Program-made: the position numbers and the translations under genes
Assembly: GCF_000478605.2 (NCBI RefSeq)
Contig: NZ_ASHX02000001.1
Span: 2,147,895 to 2,211,894 of the forward strand
Direction of reading: 5' to 3'
Length of the DNA stretch: 64,000 bases
Source: Streptomyces thermolilacinus SPC6
GTDB lineage: Bacteria > Actinomycetota > Actinomycetes > Streptomycetales > Streptomycetaceae
The notes under the pieces: generated by a model
Told to the model about the DNA's origin: nothing
The model's input: only the letters and a program-made list of their open reading frames with translations
Databases searched by the model: none
Shown: positions 19,451 through 28,214 of the stretch, one piece after another
Position numbering within the stretch: the stretch's first letter is position 1
How the letters are laid out: each line of letters begins with the position of its first letter

Positions 19451-19760
19451 GGCTTGTACCTCTTCGTCCGGATTCTTGAATTTCGCGATGATCACACCTA
19501 TGGCCCGTCCACTGAAAGGGACGGGCTCCGCGCCCCCGCGGCGACACGGCGGACCGCCCCCGAAACCCCACCCGTCCGGCCCAACGCGGGGACCTGGAGG
19601 GCGGTCGCGGGGACGGCGCCGGGTTCCGGCGGGACGGAGTGGCGGGACCCGTCGGCCGGCCGGGCGGAGTGGCGCGAACCGACGCATTCCGGCCGGGCGG
19701 CGGGGGTCCGGGACGTTCGTCCGGTCGCGGCTGGGCGGGGCGCGGCCTAGCCTCGCTTCT
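19451..19760. promoter_or_regulatory. Divergent intergenic region; leaderless promoter for the TPM-domain gene
   Basis: A 310-nt gap between divergent genes. TAGCCT at 19748-19753 ends 7 nt before the GTG at 19761, the spacing expected for a leaderless transcript, and no ribosome site is present. Two similar blocks around GGAGTGGCG (19635-19650 and 19664-19680) form an imperfect direct repeat. Nothing else is recognised. Confidence 0.45.
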
Positions 19761-22049
19761 GTGACGCGCAGAGCCCCCCGGGCCCTCGTGGCCCTCCTGT
19801 CCGGGCTGTTGGCGGCGGTGTGCTGGCTGGTGGGGCCCGCCGCCCCGGACGGGCGCGCCGAGGAGCCGGGACCGCTGGACCGGCGGGGCCAGATCACCGA
19901 CCGGGTGGACGCCCTCGGAGTGCGCGCCCCCGACGTGGCCCGCGCCCTGGACCGGCTGTACGACGAGCACCGGCTCCAGCTGTTCGTCGTGTACGTACGG
20001 GACTTCTCCGGCCGCTCCCCGCAGGACTGGGCCGACGCGACGGCGGACCTGGGCGGGCTCGGCACCGACGACGTGCTGCTCGCGGTGGCCACGCGGGAGC
20101 GGACCTACGCGTACACGGCCGACGCGGCGGGGCGGCTCACCCAGGCGCGGCTCGACGAGGTCGCGCGTACCGCCGTGGAGCCCGCGCTGCGCGCCGACGA
20201 CTGGGCGGGCGCGGCGATCGGCGCGGCCGACGGGTACGGCGCGGTCCTCGCCGGGCGGCCCGTCCCCGTACCGGCGATCACCTCGGGCGTGCCCGACCCC
20301 GGGGGCGGCGGGAGCCCGGGCGTGGACCTGCTCGTCCCGGTGGTGCTGGTCGCCGGGGCGCTGGCGGTGGCCGGGTACGCGTACGTGAGCCGCCGTCGGC
20401 GGGCCAGGACGCGCACGACCCCGCACGGCGGGGTGCCGGTCCCGGACGCGGAGGAGCTGGACGAGCGGGCGCGGCGGGCGCTGGTGGAGACGGACGACGC
20501 GGTGCGCACGAGCCAGGAGGAGCTGGGCTTCGCGGTGGCGCAGTTCGGGGAGGCGGCGGCGAAACGGTTCGCCGAGGCCGTCGCGTACGCGGAGGGCGAG
20601 CTGACGACGGCGTTCCGGCTGCGGCAGCGGCTGGACGACGCGGAGCCGGAGGACGAGGTGACCCGGCGGGCCATGCTGGAGGAGATCACCACCCGGTGCG
20701 CGGACGCGGGGCGGCGCCTGGACGAGGAGTCGGCGGCCTTCGACGAGCTGCGCGACCTGGAGCGTACGGCCCCGCAGGCGCTGGCGGCGGCGGAGGCGGC
20801 GCACCGGGACCTGGAGGGCCGCCTGACGACGGCGGAGGCGGCCCTGTCGGCGATGCGGGCCCGCTACACGGACACCGCGGCGGCCCCGGTGGCCACGGCC
20901 CCCTCCCAGGCCCGCGCCCGCCTGGCGTTCGCGGCGACGAACCTGTCCCGCGCCCGGGAGGCCCTGGGCCCGTCGGCTCCGGGCGCGCCGGGCGGGGGCG
21001 GCGCGGGCGGCACGGGACCGTCGTACGCGGACCGGGAGGCGGCGGGCGGTACGGACGGCGGTGCCGGGCCCGCGTACGACCCGGCACAGGCGGGCGGGGC
21101 GGGCACGGTACCCGGCGGGGGCGCGGTACCGGGCGGGGCGGACAGCGGCACCGATGTCGGTGCCGGGCCCGCGTACGACCCGGCACAGGCGGGCGGCGCG
21201 AGCGGCGCGGGCGGTGGGCGGGTGTCCGTGGCGCCGTACCTGCGGGCCGCCGAGGGGGCGGTGGGGCAGGCCGCGCGGCTGGTCGAGGCCGTGGACCGGC
21301 GGGCCGTGGAGCTGGCGGAGGCGGCCGGGCGGCTGCCGGGGGCGCTGGCGGAGGCCGAGGCGGACCTCGCGGAGGCGCGCGGGGTGCTGGAGGGCACGCC
21401 CGGCGGGGCGGCGGCGGAGCTGCGGGGCCGGGTGGCACGGCTGGAGTCCGTCGTACGGGACGTGCGGCGCGTGACGGAGGCCGGCCGGTATGACCCGATC
21501 GACGCGCTGCGCCGCACCGAGGAGGCGGACGCGGCGCTGGACGAGGCGCTGGAGCGGGAGGGCGGCGTACGGCGGGCCCGCGCGTTCCTGGACCAGGCGC
21601 TGCTGGCCGCCCGGTCGTCGGTGGGCGCGGCGGAGGACTACCTGGCGACGCACCGGGGCGCCGTGGCCAGCGAGGCCCGCACCCGGCTGGCGGAGGCGCG
21701 GCGGCACCTGGCCGAGGCCGAGGCGGGCGCGGACCTCGGCCCGGATGCCGGTACGGGCGCCGGTGCGTGGGCGGACCCGCGTGCCGCGCTGGCGGACGCG
21801 CAGCGGGCGGACGCGCTGGCCCGGCAGGCGCAGGCGCTGGCCGAACAGGACGTACGGATGCGGGGCGCGCTCGGCGGGCGGCCGGGCGGCCCCGGCGGCC
21901 TCGGGGGTGCCGTACTGGGCGGCATCCTGCTGAGCGGGCTGATGGGCGGCGGGCGGCCGGGCGGGATGCCGGGCGGGTTCCCGGGCGGCCCGGCGAGCTT
22001 CGGCGGCGGGGGGACGCGCAGGCGGCTCGGCGGCGGGGGGCGCTTCTGA
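19761..22049 (+). CDS. TPM-domain membrane protein with long coiled-coil region
   Basis: Protein of 762 aa. A signal peptide (1-30) is followed by a TPM domain (about 45-165, with LQLFVVYVRDFSGRSPQDWA and TDDVLLAVATRERTYAYTAD), a membrane helix near VDLLVPVVLVAGALAVAGYA, and then a long cytoplasmic region of Ala/Glu/Arg-rich helices predicted to be coiled coil. A Gly/Pro linker and a Gly-rich C-terminus (GGGGRF) complete it. TPM domains occur in envelope and photosystem-repair proteins. The PspA gene follows 129 nt downstream on the same strand, suggesting an envelope-stress pair. The GTG start has a -10 box but no ribosome site. Biochemical function unknown. Confidence 0.8.
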   Translation: MTRRAPRALVALLSGLLAAVCWLVGPAAPDGRAEEPGPLDRRGQITDRVDALGVRAPDVARALDRLYDEHRLQLFVVYVRDFSGRSPQDWADATADLGGLGTDDVLLAVATRERTYAYTADAAGRLTQARLDEVARTAVEPALRADDWAGAAIGAADGYGAVLAGRPVPVPAITSGVPDPGGGGSPGVDLLVPVVLVAGALAVAGYAYVSRRRRARTRTTPHGGVPVPDAEELDERARRALVETDDAVRTSQEELGFAVAQFGEAAAKRFAEAVAYAEGELTTAFRLRQRLDDAEPEDEVTRRAMLEEITTRCADAGRRLDEESAAFDELRDLERTAPQALAAAEAAHRDLEGRLTTAEAALSAMRARYTDTAAAPVATAPSQARARLAFAATNLSRAREALGPSAPGAPGGGGAGGTGPSYADREAAGGTDGGAGPAYDPAQAGGAGTVPGGGAVPGGADSGTDVGAGPAYDPAQAGGASGAGGGRVSVAPYLRAAEGAVGQAARLVEAVDRRAVELAEAAGRLPGALAEAEADLAEARGVLEGTPGGAAAELRGRVARLESVVRDVRRVTEAGRYDPIDALRRTEEADAALDEALEREGGVRRARAFLDQALLAARSSVGAAEDYLATHRGAVASEARTRLAEARRHLAEAEAGADLGPDAGTGAGAWADPRAALADAQRADALARQAQALAEQDVRMRGALGGRPGGPGGLGGAVLGGILLSGLMGGGRPGGMPGGFPGGPASFGGGGTRRRLGGGGRF
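21060..21196. repeat. 38-bp in-frame direct repeat in the TPM-domain gene
   Basis: A 38-bp sequence at 21060-21097 recurs perfectly at 21159-21196, 99 bp (33 codons) apart. It encodes GAGPAYDPAQAGG twice in the linker between helical segments. Being in frame, gain or loss of a unit would only change linker length. Confidence 0.85.
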
Positions 22050-22130
22050 CGACACGTACGACCGGGGCACCCGCGCCCGGGACCACGGGCCACGCGCGCG
22101 TACCGCCCCGGAACACCCCACGACCAGCCA

Positions 22131-22157
22131 CTACGCGCACCACGCGCACCACGCGAA
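22131..22157. repeat. 9-bp tandem repeat upstream of pspA-like gene
   Basis: Three tandem 9-bp units close to CCACGCGCA (22131-22139, 22140-22148, 22149-22157) lie directly before the ribosome site of the PspA gene. They may simply reflect slippage in a C/A-rich leader. Confidence 0.7.
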
Positions 22158-22177
22158 ACCGCACAAGGAGAGGCGCC

Positions 22178-22891
22178 ATGACCAAACACTCCATCCTCGG
22201 CCGCGTCGGCCAGTTGGCGAAGGCCAACATCAACGCCCTGCTGGACCAGGCCGAGGACCCGGCGCTGATGCTCGACCAGCTGATCCGCGACTACTCGGAG
22301 AACATCGGCGAGGCCGAGGAGGCGATCGCGGCGACCATCGGCAACCTCCGCCTCCTGGAGGAGGACCACCGGGAAGACGTGGAGGCGGCGCGCGAGTGGG
22401 GCGAGAAGGCGCGCGCGGCCAGCGCCAAGGCCGATGAGCTGCGCGCCTCGCAGCGGCCCGAGCTGGCGGACAAGTTCGACAACCTGGCGAAGGTCGCGCT
22501 CGGGCGGCAGCTCCAGTCGGAGAAGGAGGCGAAGGCGGCCGAGCCGATGATCGCCTCCCAGTCGGAGGTGGTCGAGCAGCTGAAGTCGGGCCTGGGCCGG
22601 ATGCGGGAGAAGCTGGCGGAGCTGCGCACCCGGCGCGACGAGCTGGTGGCCCGCGCCCGCTCGGCGGAGGCCCGCAACCGGATGCTCGACGCGGTGCGGA
22701 GCATCGACGTGCTGGACCCGACGAGCGAGATCAGCCGGTTCGAGGACAAGGTGCGCCGCGAGGAGGCGAAGGCGCTGGGCAAGCAGGAGCTGGCCGCGTC
22801 GTCGCTGGACGCGCAGTTCGAGCAGCTGGACGCGGCGGGTGACGCGGCGGAGATCGAGGCGCGCCTGGCTGCCCTCAAGTCCGCCGCGTGA
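22178..22891 (+). CDS. PspA/IM30 (Vipp1) family membrane-stress protein
   Basis: Protein of 237 aa starting MTKHSILGRVGQLAKANINA, the amphipathic helix that binds membranes, followed by the conserved EDPALMLDQLIRDY and a long coiled coil. The C-terminus has the short LDAQFEQLDAAGDAAEIEARLAALK helix of actinobacterial forms. PspA/IM30 proteins assemble ESCRT-III-like rings that seal damaged membranes. AAGGAGAGG precedes the ATG. The neighbouring TPM-domain protein probably acts with it (genomic association). It may be co-transcribed, although the 129-nt gap could hold its own promoter. Confidence 0.93.
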   Translation: MTKHSILGRVGQLAKANINALLDQAEDPALMLDQLIRDYSENIGEAEEAIAATIGNLRLLEEDHREDVEAAREWGEKARAASAKADELRASQRPELADKFDNLAKVALGRQLQSEKEAKAAEPMIASQSEVVEQLKSGLGRMREKLAELRTRRDELVARARSAEARNRMLDAVRSIDVLDPTSEISRFEDKVRREEAKALGKQELAASSLDAQFEQLDAAGDAAEIEARLAALKSAA

Positions 22892-22996
22892 ACCACCGCC
22901 CGCCGCCCCGGAAAGGCCACCGCGGGCCGCCCCGTACCAGCCGACGCGCGCCGCACCGCACCGGCCACCGCGCGCCCCGCCCCGTGAGCGGCCGCG

Positions 22997-25540
22997 TCAG
23001 AACATGCTCAGCAGCTGGTCCACCGTGGGTTCCGCCGTGCCGCCGCCGTCGGGGAGGGCCAGCTCGAACCAGACCGTCTTGCCCCGGGGCGTGCGGCGGG
23101 AGCCCCAGCCGGCGCTGAGCAGTCCGACGAGCTGGAGCCCGCGCCCGCCCTCGTCGGTGTCGCGGGCCCGGCGGCGGCGGGGCTGTACGAGGCCCGCGTC
23201 CCACACCTCGCACACGAGTGTCCGGTCGCGCAGCAGTCGCAGCCGGATCTCACCCTCGCCGTAGCGCAGGGCGTTGGTGACGAGTTCGCTGACGAGCAGT
23301 TCGACCGTGTCGATCAGCGGCTCCAGCTCCCAGGCGATGAGCTGGGCCCGGGCCAGTTCGCGGGCGCGGCCCACGGAGCGGGGCTCGCGGGGGAGCCGCC
23401 AGTCGCCGACCGCCTCGGCGGGCAGCCCCCGGACACGGGCCATCAGCAGGGCGATGTCGTCCTGGCCGTGCCGCGTGTCCAGGGTGTTGAGGACGTGGTC
23501 GCAGGCGTCCTCCAGGGCCATCTCGGGACCGGTGAGGACCCGCCGCAGCGCCTGGAGGCCCTCGTCCAGCGGATGGTCGCGGGACTCGACGAGCCCGTCG
23601 GTGTAGAGGGACAGCAGCGCCCCCTCGGGCAGCTCGACCTCGACCTCCTCGAACGGCTCCCCGCCGACCCCGAGCGGCATCCCGGGCGGTACGTCGAGGA
23701 GCTGCGCCTCCTTGCCGGGTTCGACCAGCACGGGCGGCAGGTGCCCGGCGTTGGCGAACGTGCAGCGCCGGGTGACCGCGTCGTACACGGCGTACACGCA
23801 CGTCGCGAGGTACACCTCGGACAGTTCGGGGCCGCGGGTCTTGTGGGCGGCGCGCGACGACTGGGCGCCGATGGGCGCGCCGAGGCCGCGGGCGATCTCG
23901 TCCAGGTGCGAGAGGACCTCGGCCGGTTCGAGGTCCAGCTGCGCCAGGGTCCGCACGGCGGTGCGCAGTTCGCCCATGGCGACGGCGGCGCGCAGCCCGC
24001 GGCCCATGACGTCGCCGACGACGAGCGCGGTGCGGTGGCCGGGCAGCTCGATGACGTCGAACCAGTCGCCGCCGACCTCCGTGGCGGCGTTGCCGGGGAG
24101 GTAGCGGCAGGCGATGTCGAGTCCCGCGGCCTCGGGGTCGCCGGGCGGGAGGAGGCTGCGCTGGAGGATCAGGGCGCGCTCGTGCTCGCGGCGGTAGAGG
24201 CGGGCGTTGTCGATGCAGACGGCGGCGCGGGCGGCGAGTTCGACGGCGAGGGCGCGGTCGCGTTCGCCGAAGGCCTCGCTGCCCTTGGCACGGGAGAACT
24301 GGACGAGCCCGACGACCGTGTCGTGGGCGACCATCGGCACGGCGAGGGTGGAGTGGACGAGGCCGCCGTCGTCGCCGGGGACGAGGACGGGGCGGCCGGT
24401 GCGCAGCGCCTTGGCGCAGGCCGTGCTGAACGGGTAGCGGTGCACCGAGCCGACGAGGGTGGGCCCGGTGGTGCAGCAGTCGGGTCCGGCGGCGGGCGGT
24501 CCCACGAGGGGCGGCGTGTCGGAGACGGCGCTGGCGAAGGCGACGCGGCGGAGCTGCGCGGTGCGGCCGCCGGCCTGGCCGGGCGGGGCCTCGTCGCCGG
24601 TGAGGAGGCCCTGGTACAGGTCGACGGAGGCGAGGTCGCAGAAGCCGGGGACCGCGACGTCGAGGAGTTCGCGTGCGGTCGTCTCCAGGTCGAGGGAGGT
24701 GCCGATGCGTGCGGTGGCCTCGTTGAGGAGGGCGAGGTTGCGGCGGGCGCTGGCGGCCTCGCGGGCGGCGTTGTGGCGGCGGGTGACGTCGGTGGTGACC
24801 CCGGCGACACCGATGGGACGGCCCGAACCGCTGTGCACCCGGTACAGGTTGACGGACCAGTGGCGGCGGTCGGTCTCGCCCGGGACGGTGCCGGTGACCT
24901 CCATGTCGGTGACGGCCTCGCCCGTGTCGAGAACGCGGCGCAGCGCGGAGGTCATCCGCTGGGCCTCGGCGTGGGACAGGTAGTCGTGGACGGTGCGGCC
25001 GCGGTGGTCCTCGGCGGTGCCGCCGAAGACGGTGGCGAAGCGCTGGTTGGCGCGCTGGACCGTCAGGTCCGTACCGAACAGGAGGAAGCCGAAGGGGGAT
25101 TGACCGAATATCGCCTGTGATGAGGCCAAGTCGGTCTCAATCCGGCGCAGGGCGCGTACGTCAACGGCGATGCAGACGGCGCCGCGTGCGCCGTCCTCGG
25201 TCTCGCTCGGCATGACGTACACCTCGGCGAGGCCGCGCGCGTGCCGTTCGCCGGGTACGCGGAAGGGGACGAGGCCCGTCCACTCCTTGCCGTCGAGGAT
25301 CTCGGCGACCTTGCGGTGGCCGCGCTGCCGCAGTTCGGCGGGGATGAACGCCTCTACGGGGTCGGTGCCCCGGACGTCCTTCGCGGGGATGCCGAACATC
25401 TCGGCGGCCCGCAGGCTCCACTGATCGACCAGCCCGTCGGGGCCGATGGAGAACGACGCGACTCTGATGTAGTCATAGATCGAGCCGGGCGGGTTGCTCT
25501 GCCACACGACGCCGTCCGCCGTTCCAGGTATCTCGCTCAC
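22997..25540 (-). CDS. SpoIIE-family PP2C phosphatase with PAS, GAF and HATPase domains
   Basis: Signalling protein (847 aa, GTG start). Order: PAS about 20-140, a second PAS about 140-260, GAF about 270-450, SpoIIE/PP2C about 470-690 and a C-terminal HATPase_c_2 domain. Metal-binding and catalytic motifs are intact: GGDWFDVIEL, VGDVMGRG, LYTDGLVESRD and QDDIALL. The ATPase part has ELVTNALRYGEG and DTDEGGRGLQLV. Such proteins dephosphorylate anti-anti-sigma factors and can phosphorylate them through the kinase-like domain, switching alternative sigma factors. It lies 146 nt downstream of an anti-sigma-like ATPase gene, a plausible partner. The sensed ligand is unknown. Confidence 0.93.
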   Translation of the reverse strand: MSEIPGTADGVVWQSNPPGSIYDYIRVASFSIGPDGLVDQWSLRAAEMFGIPAKDVRGTDPVEAFIPAELRQRGHRKVAEILDGKEWTGLVPFRVPGERHARGLAEVYVMPSETEDGARGAVCIAVDVRALRRIETDLASSQAIFGQSPFGFLLFGTDLTVQRANQRFATVFGGTAEDHRGRTVHDYLSHAEAQRMTSALRRVLDTGEAVTDMEVTGTVPGETDRRHWSVNLYRVHSGSGRPIGVAGVTTDVTRRHNAAREAASARRNLALLNEATARIGTSLDLETTARELLDVAVPGFCDLASVDLYQGLLTGDEAPPGQAGGRTAQLRRVAFASAVSDTPPLVGPPAAGPDCCTTGPTLVGSVHRYPFSTACAKALRTGRPVLVPGDDGGLVHSTLAVPMVAHDTVVGLVQFSRAKGSEAFGERDRALAVELAARAAVCIDNARLYRREHERALILQRSLLPPGDPEAAGLDIACRYLPGNAATEVGGDWFDVIELPGHRTALVVGDVMGRGLRAAVAMGELRTAVRTLAQLDLEPAEVLSHLDEIARGLGAPIGAQSSRAAHKTRGPELSEVYLATCVYAVYDAVTRRCTFANAGHLPPVLVEPGKEAQLLDVPPGMPLGVGGEPFEEVEVELPEGALLSLYTDGLVESRDHPLDEGLQALRRVLTGPEMALEDACDHVLNTLDTRHGQDDIALLMARVRGLPAEAVGDWRLPREPRSVGRARELARAQLIAWELEPLIDTVELLVSELVTNALRYGEGEIRLRLLRDRTLVCEVWDAGLVQPRRRRARDTDEGGRGLQLVGLLSAGWGSRRTPRGKTVWFELALPDGGGTAEPTVDQLLSMF

Positions 25541-25686
25541 GCGACCGTCCCCTCCAGCTCACCGCACCGGACCGGCCATTCCCGCAGTATTCAGCACTAC
25601 GGCCCCCGTCGGCACGCCGTTCACGATCACAGGGTGGTCTCGTTCGTTTTGAGCCGAGCCTAAGTGATCGCCGTCCCTTCCCTCTT

Positions 25687-26106
25687 CTAACCCGGCAAGG
25701 GCAGCTCGAACCACACCGTCTTCCCCGTCCGGCCCTTCCTCGTACCCCAGCGGCGGGCGGAGCAGGCGACCAGCTGGAGACCGCGTCCGCCCTCGTCGTC
25801 GGGCCCGGCGGCGCGGGCGCGGGGCGGGTCGGGCACCGGGTCGGAGACCTCCACGAGGAGGGTGGGGCGGGGCGGGAGGGAGTCGTGCGACGCGGGGATG
25901 CGAGTGAGACGGAGGCCGACGGGACCGTCGGCGTAGCGCAGGGAATTGGTCACGAGCTCGCTGACGAGGAGGACGGCGAGGTCGCCGAGGGCCGGGTCGA
26001 GCCGCCAGTCGCGGAGGGTGTCGCGGACGGCGCCGCGGGCCGTCCGCACCGAGTCGAGCCGTCCGGGCAGGGTCCACTCGGCGCACGCGTCGCCGTTGTC
26101 GCTCAC
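25687..26106 (-). CDS. ATP-binding protein (HATPase_c_2, anti-sigma-factor kinase-like)
   Basis: Small protein (139 aa from GTG 26106, chosen because GGGGAG lies 8 nt upstream; starts up to 26133 are possible). It is a single GHKL/HATPase_c_2 domain of the RsbW/SpoIIAB type with N-box ELVTNSLRYADG and G-box DEGGRGLQLV. Streptomyces encode dozens of these; they bind or phosphorylate anti-anti-sigma partners. The same motifs recur in the C-terminal domains of the phosphatases at 22997 and 54292. Operon with the downstream phosphatase is possible. Confidence 0.88.
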   Translation of the reverse strand: MSDNGDACAEWTLPGRLDSVRTARGAVRDTLRDWRLDPALGDLAVLLVSELVTNSLRYADGPVGLRLTRIPASHDSLPPRPTLLVEVSDPVPDPPRARAAGPDDEGGRGLQLVACSARRWGTRKGRTGKTVWFELPLPG

Positions 26107-26175
26107 GCCGATCACTCCCCGGACCAACAACACCCGTGCCCGATTTGAGGGGTTTAATCAGCACATACCCGATAT

Positions 26176-26622
26176 CTAGTGCGTCGTATCGTCGAACCGG
26201 GCGGCATTCGTGGCGTCATCCGGCGCGTCGGGGCCGGGGAAGTGGCGGAGGGCTTCGACCACGGCGGGGACATCCTGTTCCAGCCAGTCCACGGTGTCCC
26301 ATTCCGCATGGGTCAGCCAGCGCAGCTCGTCGTGGTCCTGGAGGGGGCGGGGCTCGCCGGAGAGCACGCGCGCGGTCCACACGTGCAGCACGTAGCCGCG
26401 CCCGAGCGGCCAGGCGCCGGGAACACGCTCCCCCGGTTCGGTCTCGATGCCGAGCTCCTCGCGCAGCTCCCGTACGAGCGCGTCGCGCGGGGACTCGCCC
26501 GGCTCCACCTTGCCGCCGGGCAGTTCCCAGCGGCCGGCCAGCTCGGGTGGCGCGCTACGGCGGGCGGCGAGCAGCCGCCCCTGGTCGTACACGGCTCCGG
26601 CGACCACCACACGATCCGTCAT
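26176..26622 (-). CDS. Nudix hydrolase ((deoxy)nucleoside triphosphate pyrophosphohydrolase, MutT-like)
   Basis: Nudix protein (148 aa from ATG 26622). The Nudix box is perfect: G37, E43, R51-E52, E55-E56 and G58 in GKVEPGESPRDALVRELREE. MutT-like enzymes hydrolyse oxidised or non-canonical nucleoside triphosphates; the actual substrate is not certain. The start was chosen over 26646 because it begins MTDRVVVAGAVYDQG as in relatives. It follows the small SPOR protein gene by 27 nt, probably in one transcript. Confidence 0.92.
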   Translation of the reverse strand: MTDRVVVAGAVYDQGRLLAARRSAPPELAGRWELPGGKVEPGESPRDALVRELREELGIETEPGERVPGAWPLGRGYVLHVWTARVLSGEPRPLQDHDELRWLTHAEWDTVDWLEQDVPAVVEALRHFPGPDAPDDATNAARFDDTTH

Positions 26623-26649
26623 GCGCCGGAGCGTATCGGTCCGCACAGG

Positions 26650-26829
26650 TCAGCGCGCGGGCTCCCCGATCCGCTCGACCCAGTAGAGCTGCCGGTGGCC
26701 CGCCGAGTCGAGGCTGTCGGCCACCTTCTGCGCCTCGTCCCGGGTCGCGTAGCGGCCGACCCGGTAGTGGTTGCCGTTGTCGTCCTGCCGGATGACCTGC
26801 CAGAGAAGAGTCGTACCGCTGTCGGGCAT
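26650..26829 (-). CDS. Small SPOR-domain-like protein
   Basis: A 59-residue protein (MPDSGTTLLWQVIRQDDNGN...) consisting almost only of a SPOR-like fold: WQVIRQDDNGNHYRVGRYAT followed by RDEAQKVADSLDSAG. SPOR domains bind denuded peptidoglycan in cell-division proteins, but this one lacks a signal peptide or membrane anchor and should be cytoplasmic. It is widely conserved in Streptomyces as I recall it. A GTG at 26832 is an equivalent start. Function unknown; codon usage and conservation pattern support a real gene. Confidence 0.85.
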   Translation of the reverse strand: MPDSGTTLLWQVIRQDDNGNHYRVGRYATRDEAQKVADSLDSAGHRQLYWVERIGEPAR

Positions 26830-26977
26830 CACGCCGTTCCCCCCGCCCGGTCGCCTGTGTCGAAGGATTCCGCCGAAACCGCAATCCGCATATGCCCGAG
26901 CCTACGCCTGACCTTTACGGTCCGGATACGCATTTGCACAAAGAGATACGGTTCCGGCCAGGAATCCCACAGAAAAT

Positions 26978-27004
26978 GGGGGCGCACTCGTCCGAATGCG
27001 CCCC
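26978..27004 (-). terminator. Hairpin in the gap downstream of the GntR gene
   Basis: Perfect 9-bp arms (GGGGGCGCA and TGCGCCCCC) with a 9-10-nt loop, followed on the minus strand by ATTTTCTG, which fits a terminator for the leftward GntR gene. The rest of the 365-nt gap 26833-27198 is Pro/Arg-codon-like low-complexity DNA with no supported gene; 26880-26970 is less GC-rich and may carry the promoter of the SPOR/Nudix pair. Confidence 0.5.
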
Positions 27005-27198
27005 CGGCAACCGGCACGGACCGGTACTTTCCTCCACCCCTCCCCCGGCCTCCCCAGGCCCCCCTCCGCCCCTCCCGGCCCTCGGGCCCCCGCCGCTCCC
27101 GGCGCCTCGCCCCCGCCGCCGCTGGCCCTTCGACCGCACCGCTCCGGCCCCTCGGACGCCGCCGCTCCGGGCCGCCTCAGCGTCCGGTCACCGGCGGG

Positions 27199-27954
27199 TC
27201 AGCGCACCGGCAGGTGGTACGCGACGCGATAGCGGTCGGCGGGGACGACCACGTCCGCCGTCTCCACCGCCCGCCCCGACGCGTAGTACGTGCGCTCGAC
27301 GACGATCACCACGTGCCCCGGCACCCCGCCGAGCGCCAGCAGTTCCTCCGCCAGGCCCGGCCGGGCGCCGACCTCCTCCACGACGTTGTCCACGACGAGG
27401 TCGATCGCCGCCATCCGCTCGACCACCCCGCAGCCGCCCAGCGGGCCCTCCTCGGGGAGCATGACGGGGGTGCGCCCGGTGAGGGCGAGCGGCTCCCAGG
27501 AGGTGGAGAGCATCATCGGCTCGCCGCCGTCCCGGAAGAGGTACCGGGTGCGCATCACGGGGTCGCCGGGCGCGATGCCCAGCCGCTCGGCGATCTGCGC
27601 CGGCGCCCCCTCCCGCTCGCTGCTGGACTCCCAGGTGCCGCGCGCGCCCTCGGCGGCCTGCTCCTGCCGGAACGGGTTCACCGTCCCGTGCGCCGGGCGG
27701 TACCCGGAGCGGGCGATCCGGCGCGGCACGGGGCGCTCGCGCACGTACGTGCCGGAGCCGGAGCGGCCCTCGACCAGCCCCTCGGCCATGAGCACCTTGC
27801 GCGCCTCCAGGGCGACGGTGTCCGAGACGCCGTACTCCTCGCGGATGCGGGCCTGGGAGGGGAGGCGGGTGTGCGGGGGCAGCGAGCCGTTGACGATCTT
27901 CTTTCGGAGATCGCTCGCAACGCGCAGATAGGCGGGCTGCTCGCCGAATGTCAC
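27199..27954 (-). CDS. GntR/HutC-family transcriptional regulator (wHTH + UTRA)
   Basis: Regulator of 251 aa (GTG start). Residues 1-75 form a GntR winged helix (YLRVASDLRKKIVNGSLPPH, LPSQARIREEYGVSDTVALE, VEGRSGSGTYV); residues 90-245 form a UTRA effector domain of the HutC/FadR-like chorismate-lyase fold. HutC-type regulators sense small metabolites such as sugar phosphates or amino-acid derivatives. A TGTC-rich dyad immediately upstream (27970-27998) suggests autoregulation. The nearest divergent gene is across 260 nt, so its other targets are not evident. Confidence 0.92.
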   Translation of the reverse strand: MTFGEQPAYLRVASDLRKKIVNGSLPPHTRLPSQARIREEYGVSDTVALEARKVLMAEGLVEGRSGSGTYVRERPVPRRIARSGYRPAHGTVNPFRQEQAAEGARGTWESSSEREGAPAQIAERLGIAPGDPVMRTRYLFRDGGEPMMLSTSWEPLALTGRTPVMLPEEGPLGGCGVVERMAAIDLVVDNVVEEVGARPGLAEELLALGGVPGHVVIVVERTYYASGRAVETADVVVPADRYRVAYHLPVR

Positions 27955-27969
27955 AGGCCACTCCCATCA

Positions 27970-27998
27970 GGTTGACAGACAGCGACAGCCTGACAACC
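27970..27998. promoter_or_regulatory. Dyad operator candidate upstream of the GntR gene
   Basis: GGTTGACAG (27970-27978) and CTGACAACC (27990-27998) form an inverted repeat with one mismatch, centred about 30 nt before the GTG at 27954. Additional GACAG half-sites lie between the arms. The position is suited to autorepression by the GntR protein; binding is not demonstrated. Confidence 0.5.
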
Positions 27999-28153
27999 AG
28001 GCGTTGGCCCCGCAAGCATGGGCCAAAACCTGACGGATCGTGATGTCCGCTGTGTGGCGGCGGTACGGCCCCGGACTTACCACGGGTAGGACGCGCGGCC
28101 CCGCGAACGACGCGCGGCCGGGAACGGGCCCGTCCACATGCCCCGCGAACGGG

Positions 28154-28189
28154 CCGGGCGCGCGACGGTGGTGGCCGTCGCGCGCCCGG
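28154..28189 (-). terminator. Terminator of the DUF4190 gene
   Basis: Perfect 15-bp stem (CCGGGCGCGCGACGG, 28154-28168, with 28175-28189) and a 6-nt loop, 26 nt after the stop codon at 28215. A very stable rho-independent-type hairpin. Confidence 0.8.
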
Positions 28190-28214
28190 GGGTCGTCTCC
28201 GCCGTACGGCGGTG

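Noticed and set aside
17004..22121. A 1705-codon minus-strand frame across the binding lipoprotein and TPM genes
   Set aside because: It is antisense to the TPM-domain gene and out of frame with the lipoprotein gene; no domains are seen.
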